Origin: Billgrantia campisalis
GTDB lineage: Bacteria; Pseudomonadota; Gammaproteobacteria; Pseudomonadales; Halomonadaceae
NCBI RefSeq assembly: GCF_022341425.1
Contig: NZ_JABFUC010000014.1
Location: 1-64,000, forward strand
Direction of reading: 5' to 3'
Length of the DNA stretch: 64,000 nt
In this document: piece by piece, positions 1 to 9,442 of the stretch
How the letters are laid out: each line of letters starts with the position of its first letter
How positions within the stretch are numbered: the stretch's first letter is position 1
Program-made: the position numbers and the translations under genes
The notes under the pieces: generated by a model
Seen by the model: only the letters and a program-made list of their open reading frames with translations
Databases searched by the model: none
Told to the model about the DNA's origin: nothing

Positions 1-84
1 CCCATGCCGAACTCAGCAGTGAAACCGCTCAGCGCCGATGGTAGTGTGGGGCTTCCCCATGCGAGAGTAGGTCATCGTCAGGCA
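1..84 (+). rRNA. rrf: 5S ribosomal RNA, 3' part
   Basis: The window opens inside a 5S rRNA gene. The conserved stretch CCCATGCCGAACTCAG is at the left edge, followed by the loop E/helix IV region (CGCCGATGGTAGTGTGGGG) and the 3' strand CATGCGAGAGTAGGTCATCG. The last bases, TCAGGC, would pair with the missing 5' end. The gene is cut by the window edge, so the rest of the rRNA operon should lie to the left. The 3' end is placed to within a few bases. Confidence 0.95.
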
Positions 85-96
85 CTTATTTCGACA

Positions 97-121
97 AAAC
101 CCCGGCCATTGGTCGGGGTTT
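97..121 (+). terminator. Rho-independent terminator of the rRNA operon (unit 1)
   Basis: The arms AAACCCCGGCC and GGTCGGGGTTT surround a 3-nt loop (ATT), with one mismatch, and are followed by TCGTCGTTT. It lies 13 nt after the 5S end, where an rRNA-operon terminator is expected. Confidence 0.85.
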
Positions 122-129
122 CGTCGTTT

Positions 130-188
130 GGGGGCTTCCCATGGAGAGTCCCGGAGCCCGGCGCGATCATCGTCAGGCACTTCTTCAG
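130..188 (+). repeat. Degenerate second copy of the 5S 3' tail
   Basis: This segment repeats the end of the 5S gene in broken form. GGGGCTTCCCATG and GAGAGT are followed by an unrelated insert and then by ATCATCGTCAGGCACTT, which matches the true 5S end at about positions 71-87. No 5S body precedes it, so it cannot encode a working 5S rRNA. It is best read as the scar of a tandem 5S duplication whose body was deleted. It leads into a second terminator. Confidence 0.7.
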
Positions 189-216
189 AAACCCAGCTTC
201 GAAAGAGGCTGGGTTT
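189..216 (+). terminator. Rho-independent terminator (unit 2)
   Basis: Perfect 9-bp arms AAACCCAGC and GCTGGGTTT are followed by CGTCGTTTG. It belongs to the second tandem 5S-tail unit. Confidence 0.8.
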
Positions 217-256
217 CGTCGTTTGGGGGCTTCCCCATTACTGCATAATCTATCGT

Positions 257-296
257 GACAACAGCCCCGGGCTCATTCGAGCTCGGGGCTGTTGTC
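257..296 (+). terminator. Rho-independent terminator (unit 3)
   Basis: The arms GACAACAGCCCCG and CGGGGCTGTTGTC pair perfectly over 13 bp, with an inner GCTC/GAGC extension, and are followed by GTTTCG. It is the third terminator in tandem after the rRNA operon. The lead-in at 225-236 again reads GGGGCTTCCCCA. Confidence 0.85.
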
Positions 297-388
297 GTTT
301 CGGGGTCAAGGGTAGCAGAGATTAGACTTTAGGATATAGACAAAGGTATAATGCACTGCAGCATACACCCTGATCCGAGGACCTAGCC

Positions 389-550
389 ATGAGCCATGCC
401 AAGATGACCTTTCCCACCATCTGGGATCAGGCCGATGCCCGTCGCCCCGTTGTCATGCCCCTGCTGCGTGGCGTGTGGCGCGGGATGATGAAGCTTGCCG
501 AAGCTCAGTGCCGGGCACAGAGTCGCCGGGGCTTCCTTCCGTACGTTTGA
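389..550 (+). CDS. Small basic hypothetical protein (53 aa)
   Basis: An ATG at 389 opens a 53-codon frame ending in TGA at 548-550. A GAGG element about 9 nt upstream could serve as ribosome binding site. The protein is rich in Arg and Met, with a hydrophobic centre around RPVVMPLLRGVW, and has no signal peptide I can recognise. I do not know the family. It stands alone between the rRNA terminators and the convergent gdhA terminator. It could be a lineage-specific small protein or a spurious frame. Confidence 0.45.
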   Translation: MSHAKMTFPTIWDQADARRPVVMPLLRGVWRGMMKLAEAQCRAQSRRGFLPYV

Positions 551-596
551 TGGCTGTCCCCGCCCCGTAAACTGAGCGGGTTGGTCGCAATACAGA

Positions 597-624
597 AAAG
601 CCCGGGCCGTAAGGACCGGGCTTT
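597..624. terminator. Bidirectional terminator between the small ORF and gdhA
   Basis: The arms AAAGCCCGG and CCGGGCTTT (9 bp, perfect) surround a 10-nt loop. Flanking A and T runs would let it work in both directions, ending gdhA from the right and the small ORF from the left. Confidence 0.85.
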
Positions 625-655
625 CTCGATCGTGCAGGCAGCGCCGTGTCGGGAC

Positions 656-2056
<1,401 letters not shown>

Positions 2057-2257
2057 TTATGCAGCAAACGCATAGGCCATGTCGGGATTAGACATTGATA
2101 TGAGGCGAAATCGCTTCAAAATCCCCCAAACACGTGCACCACTATTGAGCATTAATAATCTTTCATAGACTGTAATTTAACGATGGCGTATCTCGGCACA
2201 CGTCCGGGAACAGGACTGGTATCATGGGCGCCCCATTTTTGCTGGAGCCCGAGCGCC

Positions 2258-2695
2258 GTGACGCTGACGACACCGGCCCTGTTGTTTCCCGCCATTTCTC
2301 TGCTGTTGCTGGCCTATACCAACCGCTTCCTGGTGCTGGCCCAGCTGATCCGCAAGCTGGCTGAAGAGGAGCGCAGCCAGCATCAGGAGGTGACGGCCCG
2401 CCAGCTCCCGATGCTGCGCAAGCGGATTTCCCTGACCAAGCGCATGCAGGTGGCGGGGGTGCTGAGCTTTCTGCTCTGTACCCTGTCGATGTTTGCGCTG
2501 TTCCTGGCGTTCGAGCTGGTGGGCATGGTGCTGTTCGGCGCGAGCCTGATCACCCTCTCCATCTCGCTGGTGTATTCGCTGTGGGAGGTGATGCTGTCGA
2601 CCAATGCGCTCAACGTCCAGTTGCAGGATATCGAGGCGCTCGGCGGCTCGCGGAAGCGAGCCGCGTCGTCTCGTGGCAGCCGGGAGGAGACCTGA
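2258..2695 (+). CDS. DUF2721 family membrane protein
   Basis: A small membrane protein of unknown function. From the GTG at 2258 it begins MTLTTPALLFPAISLLLLAY, the typical opening of DUF2721 proteins. It has one N-terminal membrane segment, a charged linker of about 40 residues (LIRKLAEEERSQHQEVTARQ), and two close hydrophobic segments around residues 65-115 before a basic tail. An ATG at 2183 is also in frame, but it has no Shine-Dalgarno and adds a non-conserved stretch; the GTG has GGAG 10 nt upstream. The stop overlaps the rlmM start by one base, so the two genes are probably co-translated. The functional link is unknown. Confidence 0.75.
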   Translation: MTLTTPALLFPAISLLLLAYTNRFLVLAQLIRKLAEEERSQHQEVTARQLPMLRKRISLTKRMQVAGVLSFLLCTLSMFALFLAFELVGMVLFGASLITLSISLVYSLWEVMLSTNALNVQLQDIEALGGSRKRAASSRGSREET

Positions 2696-3789
2696 TGAAG
2701 GATGTTGCGAAGGAGCGTGACCGGCAGGCACCCGACCGCCTGGTGCTCTATTGTCGCCCGGGCTTCGAGGCGGATCTGGCCGCGGAAGTGACGGCGCGGG
2801 CGGAGGCGCTGGGCTGGCAGGGGGAGTGCGACGCCATGCCGCTGGCCGGGTATGTCAGCTACTCTCCCCGGGATGCGCGCCCGGTCAACCTGCTGCATCG
2901 AGAGCTGCCGCTGGTGCAGCTGATCTTTGCGCGACAGAGCCTGGTGGGGCTGCCGCCATTGACACTGTCGCGGGATAACCGGCTGGCGGCGATTGTCGAT
3001 CAGGTGGTGGCCAGCGGCTGGAGCTTCGACTCGATCCTGCACGAGACACCGGACACCAACGAGGGCAAGGCGCTGTCCGGGCTGATCAAGGCGCTGACCC
3101 GGCCGCTGGCGTCGACGCTGAAGAAGCGCGGGGCGCTGCGGCGCAGGGCGGCGGGGCGGTGGCTTCACCTGCTGTGGTGCGACGGCGACCGGGTTCAACT
3201 GGGCATGAGTTTCCCCGGCAACCGCAGCGAGCTGCCCGGCGGGATTCGCCGTTTGAAGTTTCCGTCGGGGGCGCCGAGCCGCTCGACCCTCAAGTTGGAG
3301 GAGGCCTGGCACGAGTTCGTGCCGAAGGATGAGTGGCCGCAGCGGCTGGGCGAGGGGATGCAGGCCGCCGACCTGGGGGCGGCTCCGGGCGGCTGGACCT
3401 GGCAGCTCGTCAACCGAGGCATGCACGTTTATGCCATCGACAACGGCCCCATGGACAGGCAGCTGATGGCCACAGGCATGGTGGAGCACCTGCGCGAGGA
3501 TGGCTTCGCCTGGGCGCCGCCCGGTCGGCTGGACTGGCTGGTCTGCGATATCGTCGACAAGCCGACCCGGGTCACGGCCATGGTCGAGCGCTGGCTGGTG
3601 CGGCGCTGGTGTCGCGAGGCGGTATTCAACCTGAAGCTGCCGATGAAGCGGCGCTGGGAGAGCGTCTCGGGCTGCCTGGCGGCTCTGGAGAGTGCGCTGG
3701 CGGCAGCCGGCGTGAGTGCCGAGCTGCGCTGCCGCCACCTGTATCACGACCGCGAGGAGGTCACGGTACACGTCAGGCTGTTGGATTGA
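2695..3789 (+). CDS. rlmM: 23S rRNA (cytidine-2498-2'-O)-methyltransferase RlmM
   Basis: It transfers a methyl group from SAM to the 2'-OH of C2498 in the peptidyl-transferase region of 23S rRNA. The 364-residue protein matches the usual ~360. It has an N-terminal THUMP-like region (LVLYCRPGFEADLAAEV) and a C-terminal FtsJ-like Rossmann domain with the SAM motif AADLGAAPGGWTWQL near residue 220. Further catalytic-domain motifs are AIDNGPMD, DWLVCDIVDKP and FNLKLPMKRRW. The ATG at 2695 shares its A with the preceding stop (TGATG) and has GGGAGGAG just upstream, which fixes the start. Confidence is high. Confidence 0.95.
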   Translation: MKDVAKERDRQAPDRLVLYCRPGFEADLAAEVTARAEALGWQGECDAMPLAGYVSYSPRDARPVNLLHRELPLVQLIFARQSLVGLPPLTLSRDNRLAAIVDQVVASGWSFDSILHETPDTNEGKALSGLIKALTRPLASTLKKRGALRRRAAGRWLHLLWCDGDRVQLGMSFPGNRSELPGGIRRLKFPSGAPSRSTLKLEEAWHEFVPKDEWPQRLGEGMQAADLGAAPGGWTWQLVNRGMHVYAIDNGPMDRQLMATGMVEHLREDGFAWAPPGRLDWLVCDIVDKPTRVTAMVERWLVRRWCREAVFNLKLPMKRRWESVSGCLAALESALAAAGVSAELRCRHLYHDREEVTVHVRLLD

Positions 3790-3840
3790 GGCGCTCCGCC
3801 AGCCTGACCTGCCGAATTGAAGAGAGTGGCAAGGGCGCGC

Positions 3841-4128
3841 TCAGTAAGAAGGCTCGTAGACGCGAATGCTCTCGTCCTCGGTCAGCAGCGGCAAGATGCG
3901 CTGCATGACGCGGGTGCGTTCCTCGCTGGTGTACCACTCCTTCCAGGCGCGCAGGTCGCGCCACTTGGTGATCATCAGACGCCGATCACTGTGGCCCAAC
4001 TCGACGAGGGTCTCGCCGCCGACGAAGCCCCTGGCGCCCAGCGACCAGCGCATGGCCTCGCGTGCGGCTTCCTCGTACTCCTCTTCCAGGCCAGGCATGA
4101 TGCGACGTTCAATAATGATCTTTATCAT
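3841..4128 (-). CDS. Antibiotic biosynthesis monooxygenase (ABM) domain protein
   Basis: A 95-residue single-domain protein with the dimeric alpha-beta-barrel (ABM) fold. It starts with the beta strand IKIIIERRIMPGLEEEYEEA and contains RGFVGGETLVELGHSDRRLMITKWRDLRAWKEWYTSEER, with the usual W and Y of the second helix. Family members are small monooxygenases or heme- or quinone-handling proteins, and the substrate cannot be predicted here. It is divergent from tusA with only 31 bp between the two starts, so they share a promoter region. The stop is close to the convergent rlmM end. Confidence 0.85.
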   Translation of the reverse strand: MIKIIIERRIMPGLEEEYEEAAREAMRWSLGARGFVGGETLVELGHSDRRLMITKWRDLRAWKEWYTSEERTRVMQRILPLLTEDESIRVYEPSY

Positions 4129-4159
4129 CTAAGCTGCTCCCTAACACCGAGGTCGATCG

Positions 4160-4411
4160 ATGGCTGAAACCGCCGACTCCCTGCCCGACTACCAGGCCGA
4201 ACTGGATACCACCGGACTCTACTGCCCGGAACCGATCATGCTGATGCACAACAAGGTGCGCGACATGCGGTCCGGCGAGGTGCTCAAGGTGGTCGCCACG
4301 GATCCGGCGACCACCCGCGATGTGCCGAAGTTCTGCAGCTTCCTGGGCCATGAGCTGCTGCTCCAGCAGGAGTCGGGCGGACAATACCGTTACTTTATCC
4401 GCTTGGGCTGA
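4160..4411 (+). CDS. tusA: Sulfurtransferase TusA
   Basis: A sulfur carrier that accepts persulfide sulfur from IscS and passes it on for tRNA 2-thiouridine synthesis and other pathways. The 83-residue protein has the hallmark CPxP motif (LYCPEPIMLMHNKVRDM, Cys near residue 22) and the family strand EVLKVVATDPATTRDVPKFCSFLGHELL. Length and motif order match E. coli TusA. It is tail-to-tail with the next gene, 7 bp apart. Confidence 0.93.
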   Translation: MAETADSLPDYQAELDTTGLYCPEPIMLMHNKVRDMRSGEVLKVVATDPATTRDVPKFCSFLGHELLLQQESGGQYRYFIRLG

Positions 4412-4418
4412 TGCACCG

Positions 4419-5141
4419 CTAGTCCTTGGGAGCTCCGGGCGAGGTCGTCGAGTTGGGAATCACCATCAGTGCCAGGGCCTCCAGCGTGCCGGGGTCCTGT
4501 TCGCGTATCCGATTGGCGATGTGGCGCTGGAAGAAATAGACCACCCGGTGGCGGCTGTGGCCGGTGTAGAGGCAGGGGTCTCCGGGAAGGATCGGGGTGG
4601 TGTCGATCAGGGTTTCGTCGGCCAGCAGGGCCTCGATGCCGCCATCATTGTAGAGGCGCCAGCCGAACACCTGCTTGAGCTGCCAGGGTTCCTGGCTCTC
4701 GTTGATGCATAGGGCATGGGTGCCCAGGGTGTCGGGGAGCTGCTGGATCAGGGTGACGTCCCGGGTTTCCTCGTAGTCGAAGTAGGCGGCGGCGTGTTCC
4801 AGCTCGAATGCCTTGTGGGGGGGCGCCGTTTCCAGCAGCTCCTCGGTTTCCGGGTCGCGGTAGCCGACGAAGCAGCCGTGCTCCGGGTCGTCGAGCTGCT
4901 GGCAGGGAGTGAGCGCTTCCATCCAGGGCACCAGGCCGACGACTTCCCCGTCTTCGCGCAGGCCCCAGGCGAGGATCGGCATGCCGTAGAGGGAGTCGGG
5001 GTCGGATGCCAGGCTGTAGACCATTTCCAGGCCATCGAGCTCCGGTGAAAGGCGCACCAGGCGCTGCCTGGCTCTGTGCCGCTGACGCATGGTCTCCAGG
5101 TCGATAACCTGGGCAGGGCGGGGTGACAGTTGGGTACCCAT
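4419..5141 (-). CDS. Conserved hypothetical protein (240 aa)
   Basis: A soluble acidic protein whose family I do not recognise. Visible features are a basic N-terminal stretch (MRQRHRARQRLVRL), a central part rich in Asp and Glu, and aromatic-rich segments such as FELEHAAAYFDYEETRDV and FGWRLYNDGGIEALLADE. There is no signal peptide, membrane segment or nucleotide-binding motif. The start at 5141 has AGGTAG about 7 nt upstream. It lies between tusA and a lipoprotein gene. Codon use looks native, and the frame is probably a real Halomonas-type gene. Confidence 0.7.
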   Translation of the reverse strand: MGTQLSPRPAQVIDLETMRQRHRARQRLVRLSPELDGLEMVYSLASDPDSLYGMPILAWGLREDGEVVGLVPWMEALTPCQQLDDPEHGCFVGYRDPETEELLETAPPHKAFELEHAAAYFDYEETRDVTLIQQLPDTLGTHALCINESQEPWQLKQVFGWRLYNDGGIEALLADETLIDTTPILPGDPCLYTGHSRHRVVYFFQRHIANRIREQDPGTLEALALMVIPNSTTSPGAPKD

Positions 5142-5284
5142 GATCTACCTCCAGGTTCTGCACGGTCCGTGTCGGTCACGGCAACAGCAAGGCTGACGGT
5201 ATCGGCGCATGCCACCTGCCTCCACCAATAGCATAGAGTGGCCATGCAAGTTAAGCCTGGAGAGCGATTTTCACGGACCGCGAC

Positions 5285-6358
5285 TCACGGGCAGCGCTCG
5301 GCCAGGGTTCGCCAGTGGTGGCGGTGCGTCTCAAGGGCCGCGCGATAGGCGGGCAGTGGCGCCTCGGGATCCGCCAGGGAGAGCCAGTGCCGGCGGTACT
5401 CGGCCACGGCCGTGGGCGGTTCGATATGGCTGTCCAGCAGCTCCTCCACGGCGCCCAGCCAGCGCTCGGCGAGGGTCTCGAGCCGGGTCAACCAGTCGGT
5501 CGTCGGCTGGGTTTCGAAGCGGGCCCTGAGCTCGGTGCCAGGGGCGTCCAGCCCCCGGCAGGTATCGGCTCGCGAGAGACGCGCCTCGAGCAGGGCGTTG
5601 GCCTCGCCAAGGCGCTGTTCCGCCAGCATCAGGGCGCGCAGCACTTCGGCGGTGAGTGGTCGGGAGCGCAGCGTTTTGAGGTGGTTTTCCAGGGTGGAGG
5701 AGTCGTGCTGCCACTGGGGGTTGAACTGGTTGAGGGTGGCCTCGCGCAGCCAGGCGATCGCGCTGAGCTGGGTCTCGACGGCCGCGGCATCGTCGGGCTG
5801 CAGCGGTGAGCTGGCCCGGGAGAAGCTGCCGGTCCACTCCTCGGAGTCGAACAGGCTGTTCCAGCTGACTCGCGGCAGCTGCTCGGTCTTGGTCTCGGTC
5901 AGGCGGGTCAGGCGCTCGCGATGGCTCTCGCTGAGCGTCTCGGGGATCTCGCTATGCTGGCAGGCATGCAGCCGCCGCCACAGCTCGAGCTCGTAGAGCC
6001 AGCGCTGGCTGGGGGGTGCCACCCGGCCCAGCTGGTTGTTGCGCTCGGCCACCAGCGAGGTGATATGGCACTCGCGCAGCGCATAGACGTTGAGCAGCCC
6101 GTCACGGGTCTCGGAGACCTCGAAGAGGCGCTCGTCGCGCGCGGGGAAGGCGCCGATATTGCCGGGCGAGGCCGGCTCGGGTGCCGGCAGGTCGAGGGCG
6201 CTGGCGAGCTCGCGCTGGTAGTCCTGCAGCAGGGCATCGCCTTCTCCGCTTCCCCCGCAGCCGACCAGCAGGGCGGTCAGCAGCAGTGCCGCCAGCGGCG
6301 GGAGGCGCCGCGACGCGGCTTCCGGGGGGCTAGCTTCTGGGAATCTCGATCTTTCCAT
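5285..6358 (-). CDS. DUF3080 family lipoprotein
   Basis: A 357-residue exported lipoprotein. From the ATG at 6358 it has a charged n-region, the hydrophobic run LPPLAALLLTALL and the lipobox LVGC (lipidated Cys at residue 34), followed by GGSGEGD. The mature part is helical and contains the DUF3080-type block ERLFEVSETRDGLLNVYALRE. The function is unknown. Its start lies inside the 3' end of the MATE exporter gene (29-bp overlap), so the two are probably translationally coupled. A longer frame to 6427 exists but would bury the signal peptide. Confidence 0.8.
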   Translation of the reverse strand: MERSRFPEASPPEAASRRLPPLAALLLTALLVGCGGSGEGDALLQDYQRELASALDLPAPEPASPGNIGAFPARDERLFEVSETRDGLLNVYALRECHITSLVAERNNQLGRVAPPSQRWLYELELWRRLHACQHSEIPETLSESHRERLTRLTETKTEQLPRVSWNSLFDSEEWTGSFSRASSPLQPDDAAAVETQLSAIAWLREATLNQFNPQWQHDSSTLENHLKTLRSRPLTAEVLRALMLAEQRLGEANALLEARLSRADTCRGLDAPGTELRARFETQPTTDWLTRLETLAERWLGAVEELLDSHIEPPTAVAEYRRHWLSLADPEAPLPAYRAALETHRHHWRTLAERCP

Positions 6359-7778
6359 GGGCCACTCCGCTCGCCATGCGCCGCAGCCGTTCGCCCAGCA
6401 GCAGCGCCGCCACGCTGAGCCCGGCAATCAGGCCGACCCAGTAGCCGTGGACGCCCATGGGGGCCAGCCAGTCGAACAGCCCATGGGTGCCCAGCCAGTG
6501 TCCGCCGCCCAGGCCGACCAGCCAGTAGGCGATCAGCGTGATCACCATGATCACCCGGGTATCCTTGTAGCCGCGCAGGGCACCGGCCAGGTTGACCTGC
6601 AGCGAGTCCGATACCTGGAAGATCATGGCCAATATGACCAGCGAAAGCGTCAGGCGTTGCACCGCCTGGTCGTGGGTATAGAGCGCGATCACCGGCTCGG
6701 CGGTGAGCCACAGCACCAGGCAGTTGAGCCCGGCCACCAGCAGGCAGAGCGCGATGCCGTTCCAGGCCACCAGGCGGGCGAGCTCGGGGCGCTGCTGGCC
6801 CAGGGTGTTGCTGACCCTGACCGTCAGCGCCATGCTCAGCGACAGCGGCAGCATGAACAGGATCGAGGTGTAATTGAGCGCCACCTGGTGGGCGGCCACC
6901 GTGACCTCGCCGAGGCTGGCGATGAACAGCGCGATCAGGGTGAACAGCGTCACCTCGACGAAGATCGCCACGCCGATGGGCACGCCGACGTAGAGCAGCT
7001 CGCCGATCATTCGCCAGCGTGGCGGGGTGGGGGAGCGCCACAGGGCGACATCGCCGTAGGCGCGGGAGCGCCGGGTATAGGCGATCATGGCCAGGCACAT
7101 CACCCACATCGACAGGGCAGTGGCGATCCCGCAGCCGAAGGCGCCCAGCGCCGGCAGCGCCTGGACCCAGGCCGGCAGCCAGTCGCCGAACAGCCCGGTG
7201 AGGCCGTCGCCGCCGTAGATCAGCACGAAGTTGCTGGGCACGTTCACCCCCAGGCCGATCAGGCTGATCCACAGCGAAGGGCGGGTGTGGTTCATGCCGT
7301 CCGAGAAGGCGCGCAGCGCCTGGAACAGCGCCACCCCCGGCATGCCGAAGGCCACCGCGGCCAGGTAGGCGGCCGAGCGGGTGGCCACCTCGTCGGGAAC
7401 CGCCATCAGGCGAAAGATCGGCATTACCGTGAACCACAGCAGCAAGGCGGCCAGGGCACCCAGCGCCAGCGCCACCCACAGCGCCTGGTGCACGTTGGGG
7501 CGGATGCCGGCGGTGCGCCCGCCGCCCAGCAGCTGGGCGACGATGGGGGTCAGGCCCATCAGGGTGCCGGTCATGAACAGCATCAGCGGCAGCCACAGGC
7601 TTGAGCCTACCGAGACCGCGGCCAGGTCGGTGGCGCTCAGGCGCCCGGTCATCATCACGTCGGTGACGCTCATGCCGGCCTGAGCCAGCTGGGCGCCACA
7701 GATCGGCAGGGCGAGGCGAATCAACGGCCGCGTTTCCGTGCGGCTGGCGCTCAGCAGGTCGGTGAAAAACGTTGCCAA
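6330..7778 (-). CDS. MATE family multidrug/Na+ antiporter (NorM-like)
   Basis: A cation-coupled efflux protein of the inner membrane with about 12 transmembrane segments in two pseudo-repeats. The first repeat begins PLIRLALPICGAQLAQAGMSVTDVMMTGRL, typical of NorM/MdtK. The second carries YVGVPIGVAIFVEVTLFTLIALF and ends in a basic tail. A TTG start at 7778 has GGAG 9 nt upstream; a GTG at 7814 is in frame but has no clear ribosome binding site, so the start is uncertain by 12 codons. The family exports cationic drugs and dyes; the substrate here is unknown. Confidence 0.88.
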   Translation of the reverse strand: MATFFTDLLSASRTETRPLIRLALPICGAQLAQAGMSVTDVMMTGRLSATDLAAVSVGSSLWLPLMLFMTGTLMGLTPIVAQLLGGGRTAGIRPNVHQALWVALALGALAALLLWFTVMPIFRLMAVPDEVATRSAAYLAAVAFGMPGVALFQALRAFSDGMNHTRPSLWISLIGLGVNVPSNFVLIYGGDGLTGLFGDWLPAWVQALPALGAFGCGIATALSMWVMCLAMIAYTRRSRAYGDVALWRSPTPPRWRMIGELLYVGVPIGVAIFVEVTLFTLIALFIASLGEVTVAAHQVALNYTSILFMLPLSLSMALTVRVSNTLGQQRPELARLVAWNGIALCLLVAGLNCLVLWLTAEPVIALYTHDQAVQRLTLSLVILAMIFQVSDSLQVNLAGALRGYKDTRVIMVITLIAYWLVGLGGGHWLGTHGLFDWLAPMGVHGYWVGLIAGLSVAALLLGERLRRMASGVAHGKIEIPRS

Positions 7779-7920
7779 GGGGTGCGCTCCATGCAGGCGA
7801 AGACGGGGGGCCACGGCGTCTTGCCGCGCCGGTAACCGCCTATCCTAACAACCGTTGGCGATGTTCGCCCGCCGCTTCGCGTCCTATAATGCTCGCCTCT
7901 CAGCGACCCCTGGAGCCTGC

Positions 7921-8493
7921 GTGACACATCGACTCGACGACATCATCGCCCTGTTCGACGGACTCTTTGTGGATACCTATGCAACTCGGCTGGTGCGTGG
8001 CGGCGACGAACCGCTCTATCGGCCGGCCGATGCCGACTGCCCCTTCCATCGGGTGATCTTCGCCCGCGGCTTCTACGCCAGCGCCCTGCATGAGATCAGC
8101 CACTGGTGCATCGCCGGCGAGCGGCGCCGCCGGCTGGAGGATTACGGCTACTGGTATCTGCCCGACGGACGCAGCGCCGAGCAGCAGCGCGACTTCGAAG
8201 CGGTGGAGATCGCCCCCCAGGCGCTGGAAATGCTGCTGTCCCGCGCCTGTGGCCATCGCTTCCATGTCAGCGTCGACAATCTCGGCGGCGACGCGGCGGT
8301 GGACCGCGGGGCCTTTCGTGCCCGGGTCGAGGCCCGGGCCGCCCGCTATGAGCGCGAGGGGTTGCCGCACCGGGCCGCCGCGCTGTGCGTGACGCTGCAC
8401 GGCTACTATCGGCGCGGTCTCGCCCGGGAGCAGGCGGTGGCCGCGGGGCGCGCTCAGCTGTCGGCCGGCGTGCCGGCGGCGGCTCCGCTCTGA
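7921..8493 (+). CDS. epmC: Elongation factor P hydroxylase EpmC
   Basis: It hydroxylates the beta-lysylated lysine of elongation factor P, the last step of the EpmA/EpmB/EpmC modification. The 190-residue protein is close to the E. coli length. It carries the family core FHRVIFARGFYASALHEISHWCIAGERRRRLEDYGYWY with the metal-binding HExxHW-like segment, and RDFEAVEIAPQALE downstream. I choose the GTG at 7921, which has GGAG about 7 nt upstream, over an ATG at 7855. The last 40 bp overlap the convergent LysR gene. Confidence 0.9.
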   Translation: MTHRLDDIIALFDGLFVDTYATRLVRGGDEPLYRPADADCPFHRVIFARGFYASALHEISHWCIAGERRRRLEDYGYWYLPDGRSAEQQRDFEAVEIAPQALEMLLSRACGHRFHVSVDNLGGDAAVDRGAFRARVEARAARYEREGLPHRAAALCVTLHGYYRRGLAREQAVAAGRAQLSAGVPAAAPL

Positions 8494-9335
8494 GCGCCGG
8501 TGTGCCAGGCCTCGCGACCCAGCGCCAGCAGTGGCGCCAGCGCGGGGGAGCAATGACGCGCCGGATAGGCCACGCCGACGGTCTGGGCGATGGCAAGTCC
8601 GCGTAGCGGGCGGCACTGGACGTCGTGGCGCTCGAGAATCTCTGGCCAGGCGGGGACCAGCGAGGCGCCCACCCCGGCCGCCACCAGCCCCAGGGTGTAC
8701 TCGATGGTGCGCAGGTGGGCACGCACCTGGCAGCGGATGCCGGCCCCGTCGAGCGCCTCGGCGAGCCGTTCCATGGCCGCGCAGGGGCGGCGCCAGACCA
8801 TCGGCAGGCCCGCCAGGTCGTCGAGCGCGACGCTGGCGTGGCGGGTGAGCGGGTGGCCCGTGGGCAGCGCCAGGCGATAGCGGTCGTGCCAGATCGGCTG
8901 GAAGGCCTCGCCGGGCGCCAGGTCCTGCTCGCCGATGATGCGGGCGTCGCAGGGCTCCTCGGGGTTGACCAGGGTCAGGGCCAGGTTCTCGCTGCGGCCA
9001 ATGACCTCCTTGAGCAGAGCGGTCATGCGGCTCGCGCCCAGCGAGCGCATCAGCCCCAGGCGCACCGGGGTCGCGGGCGCGGGCGTGCGGAACTGTCGGG
9101 TGATCGCTTCGAGGTCCTCGCTGACCCGGCGGGCCAGCGGATAGAGGCGGTGCCCCTCCTCGGTGGCAGTGATGCCGCGGCGGTGGCGTTCGAACAGGGC
9201 GGTGCCCAGCCGCGCCTCCAGCTGCGCCAGGGCCGTCGAGATCGAGGGCTGAGCCACGTGGCAGCGCCGGGCGGCGGCGCTGATCGAGCCGCCTTCGTAG
9301 GCGGCGATGAAGTAGCGCAGGCTGCGCACATCCAT
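8454..9335 (-). CDS. LysR-type transcriptional regulator
   Basis: A 293-residue LysR regulator. The winged helix-turn-helix is at residues 1-60 (MDVRSLRYFIAAYEGGSISA, then VAQPSISTALAQLEARLGTALFERHRRGI), followed by the effector domain (VRLGLMRSLGASRMTALLKEV and LGLVAAGVGASLVPAW). It is divergent from the E1 dehydrogenase gene with about 107 bp between them, the classic arrangement for a LysR protein controlling its neighbour. Its C-terminal codons overlap epmC on the opposite strand. Confidence 0.93.
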   Translation of the reverse strand: MDVRSLRYFIAAYEGGSISAAARRCHVAQPSISTALAQLEARLGTALFERHRRGITATEEGHRLYPLARRVSEDLEAITRQFRTPAPATPVRLGLMRSLGASRMTALLKEVIGRSENLALTLVNPEEPCDARIIGEQDLAPGEAFQPIWHDRYRLALPTGHPLTRHASVALDDLAGLPMVWRRPCAAMERLAEALDGAGIRCQVRAHLRTIEYTLGLVAAGVGASLVPAWPEILERHDVQCRPLRGLAIAQTVGVAYPARHCSPALAPLLALGREAWHTGAQSGAAAGTPADS

Positions 9336-9442
9336 AAGTCATGCCTATATCTGATCCAGGATATCGATATTATCCCTTTGCCTACCGGTCGCGCTAGGCT
9401 GTAGACACTCCCCCTTGTGAATGCCGACAGGAGCCCGCTACC

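Noticed and set aside
2383-3771. A minus-strand frame of 462 codons opposite rlmM
   Set aside because: It is antisense to rlmM and the DUF2721 gene, with low-complexity composition and no family match.
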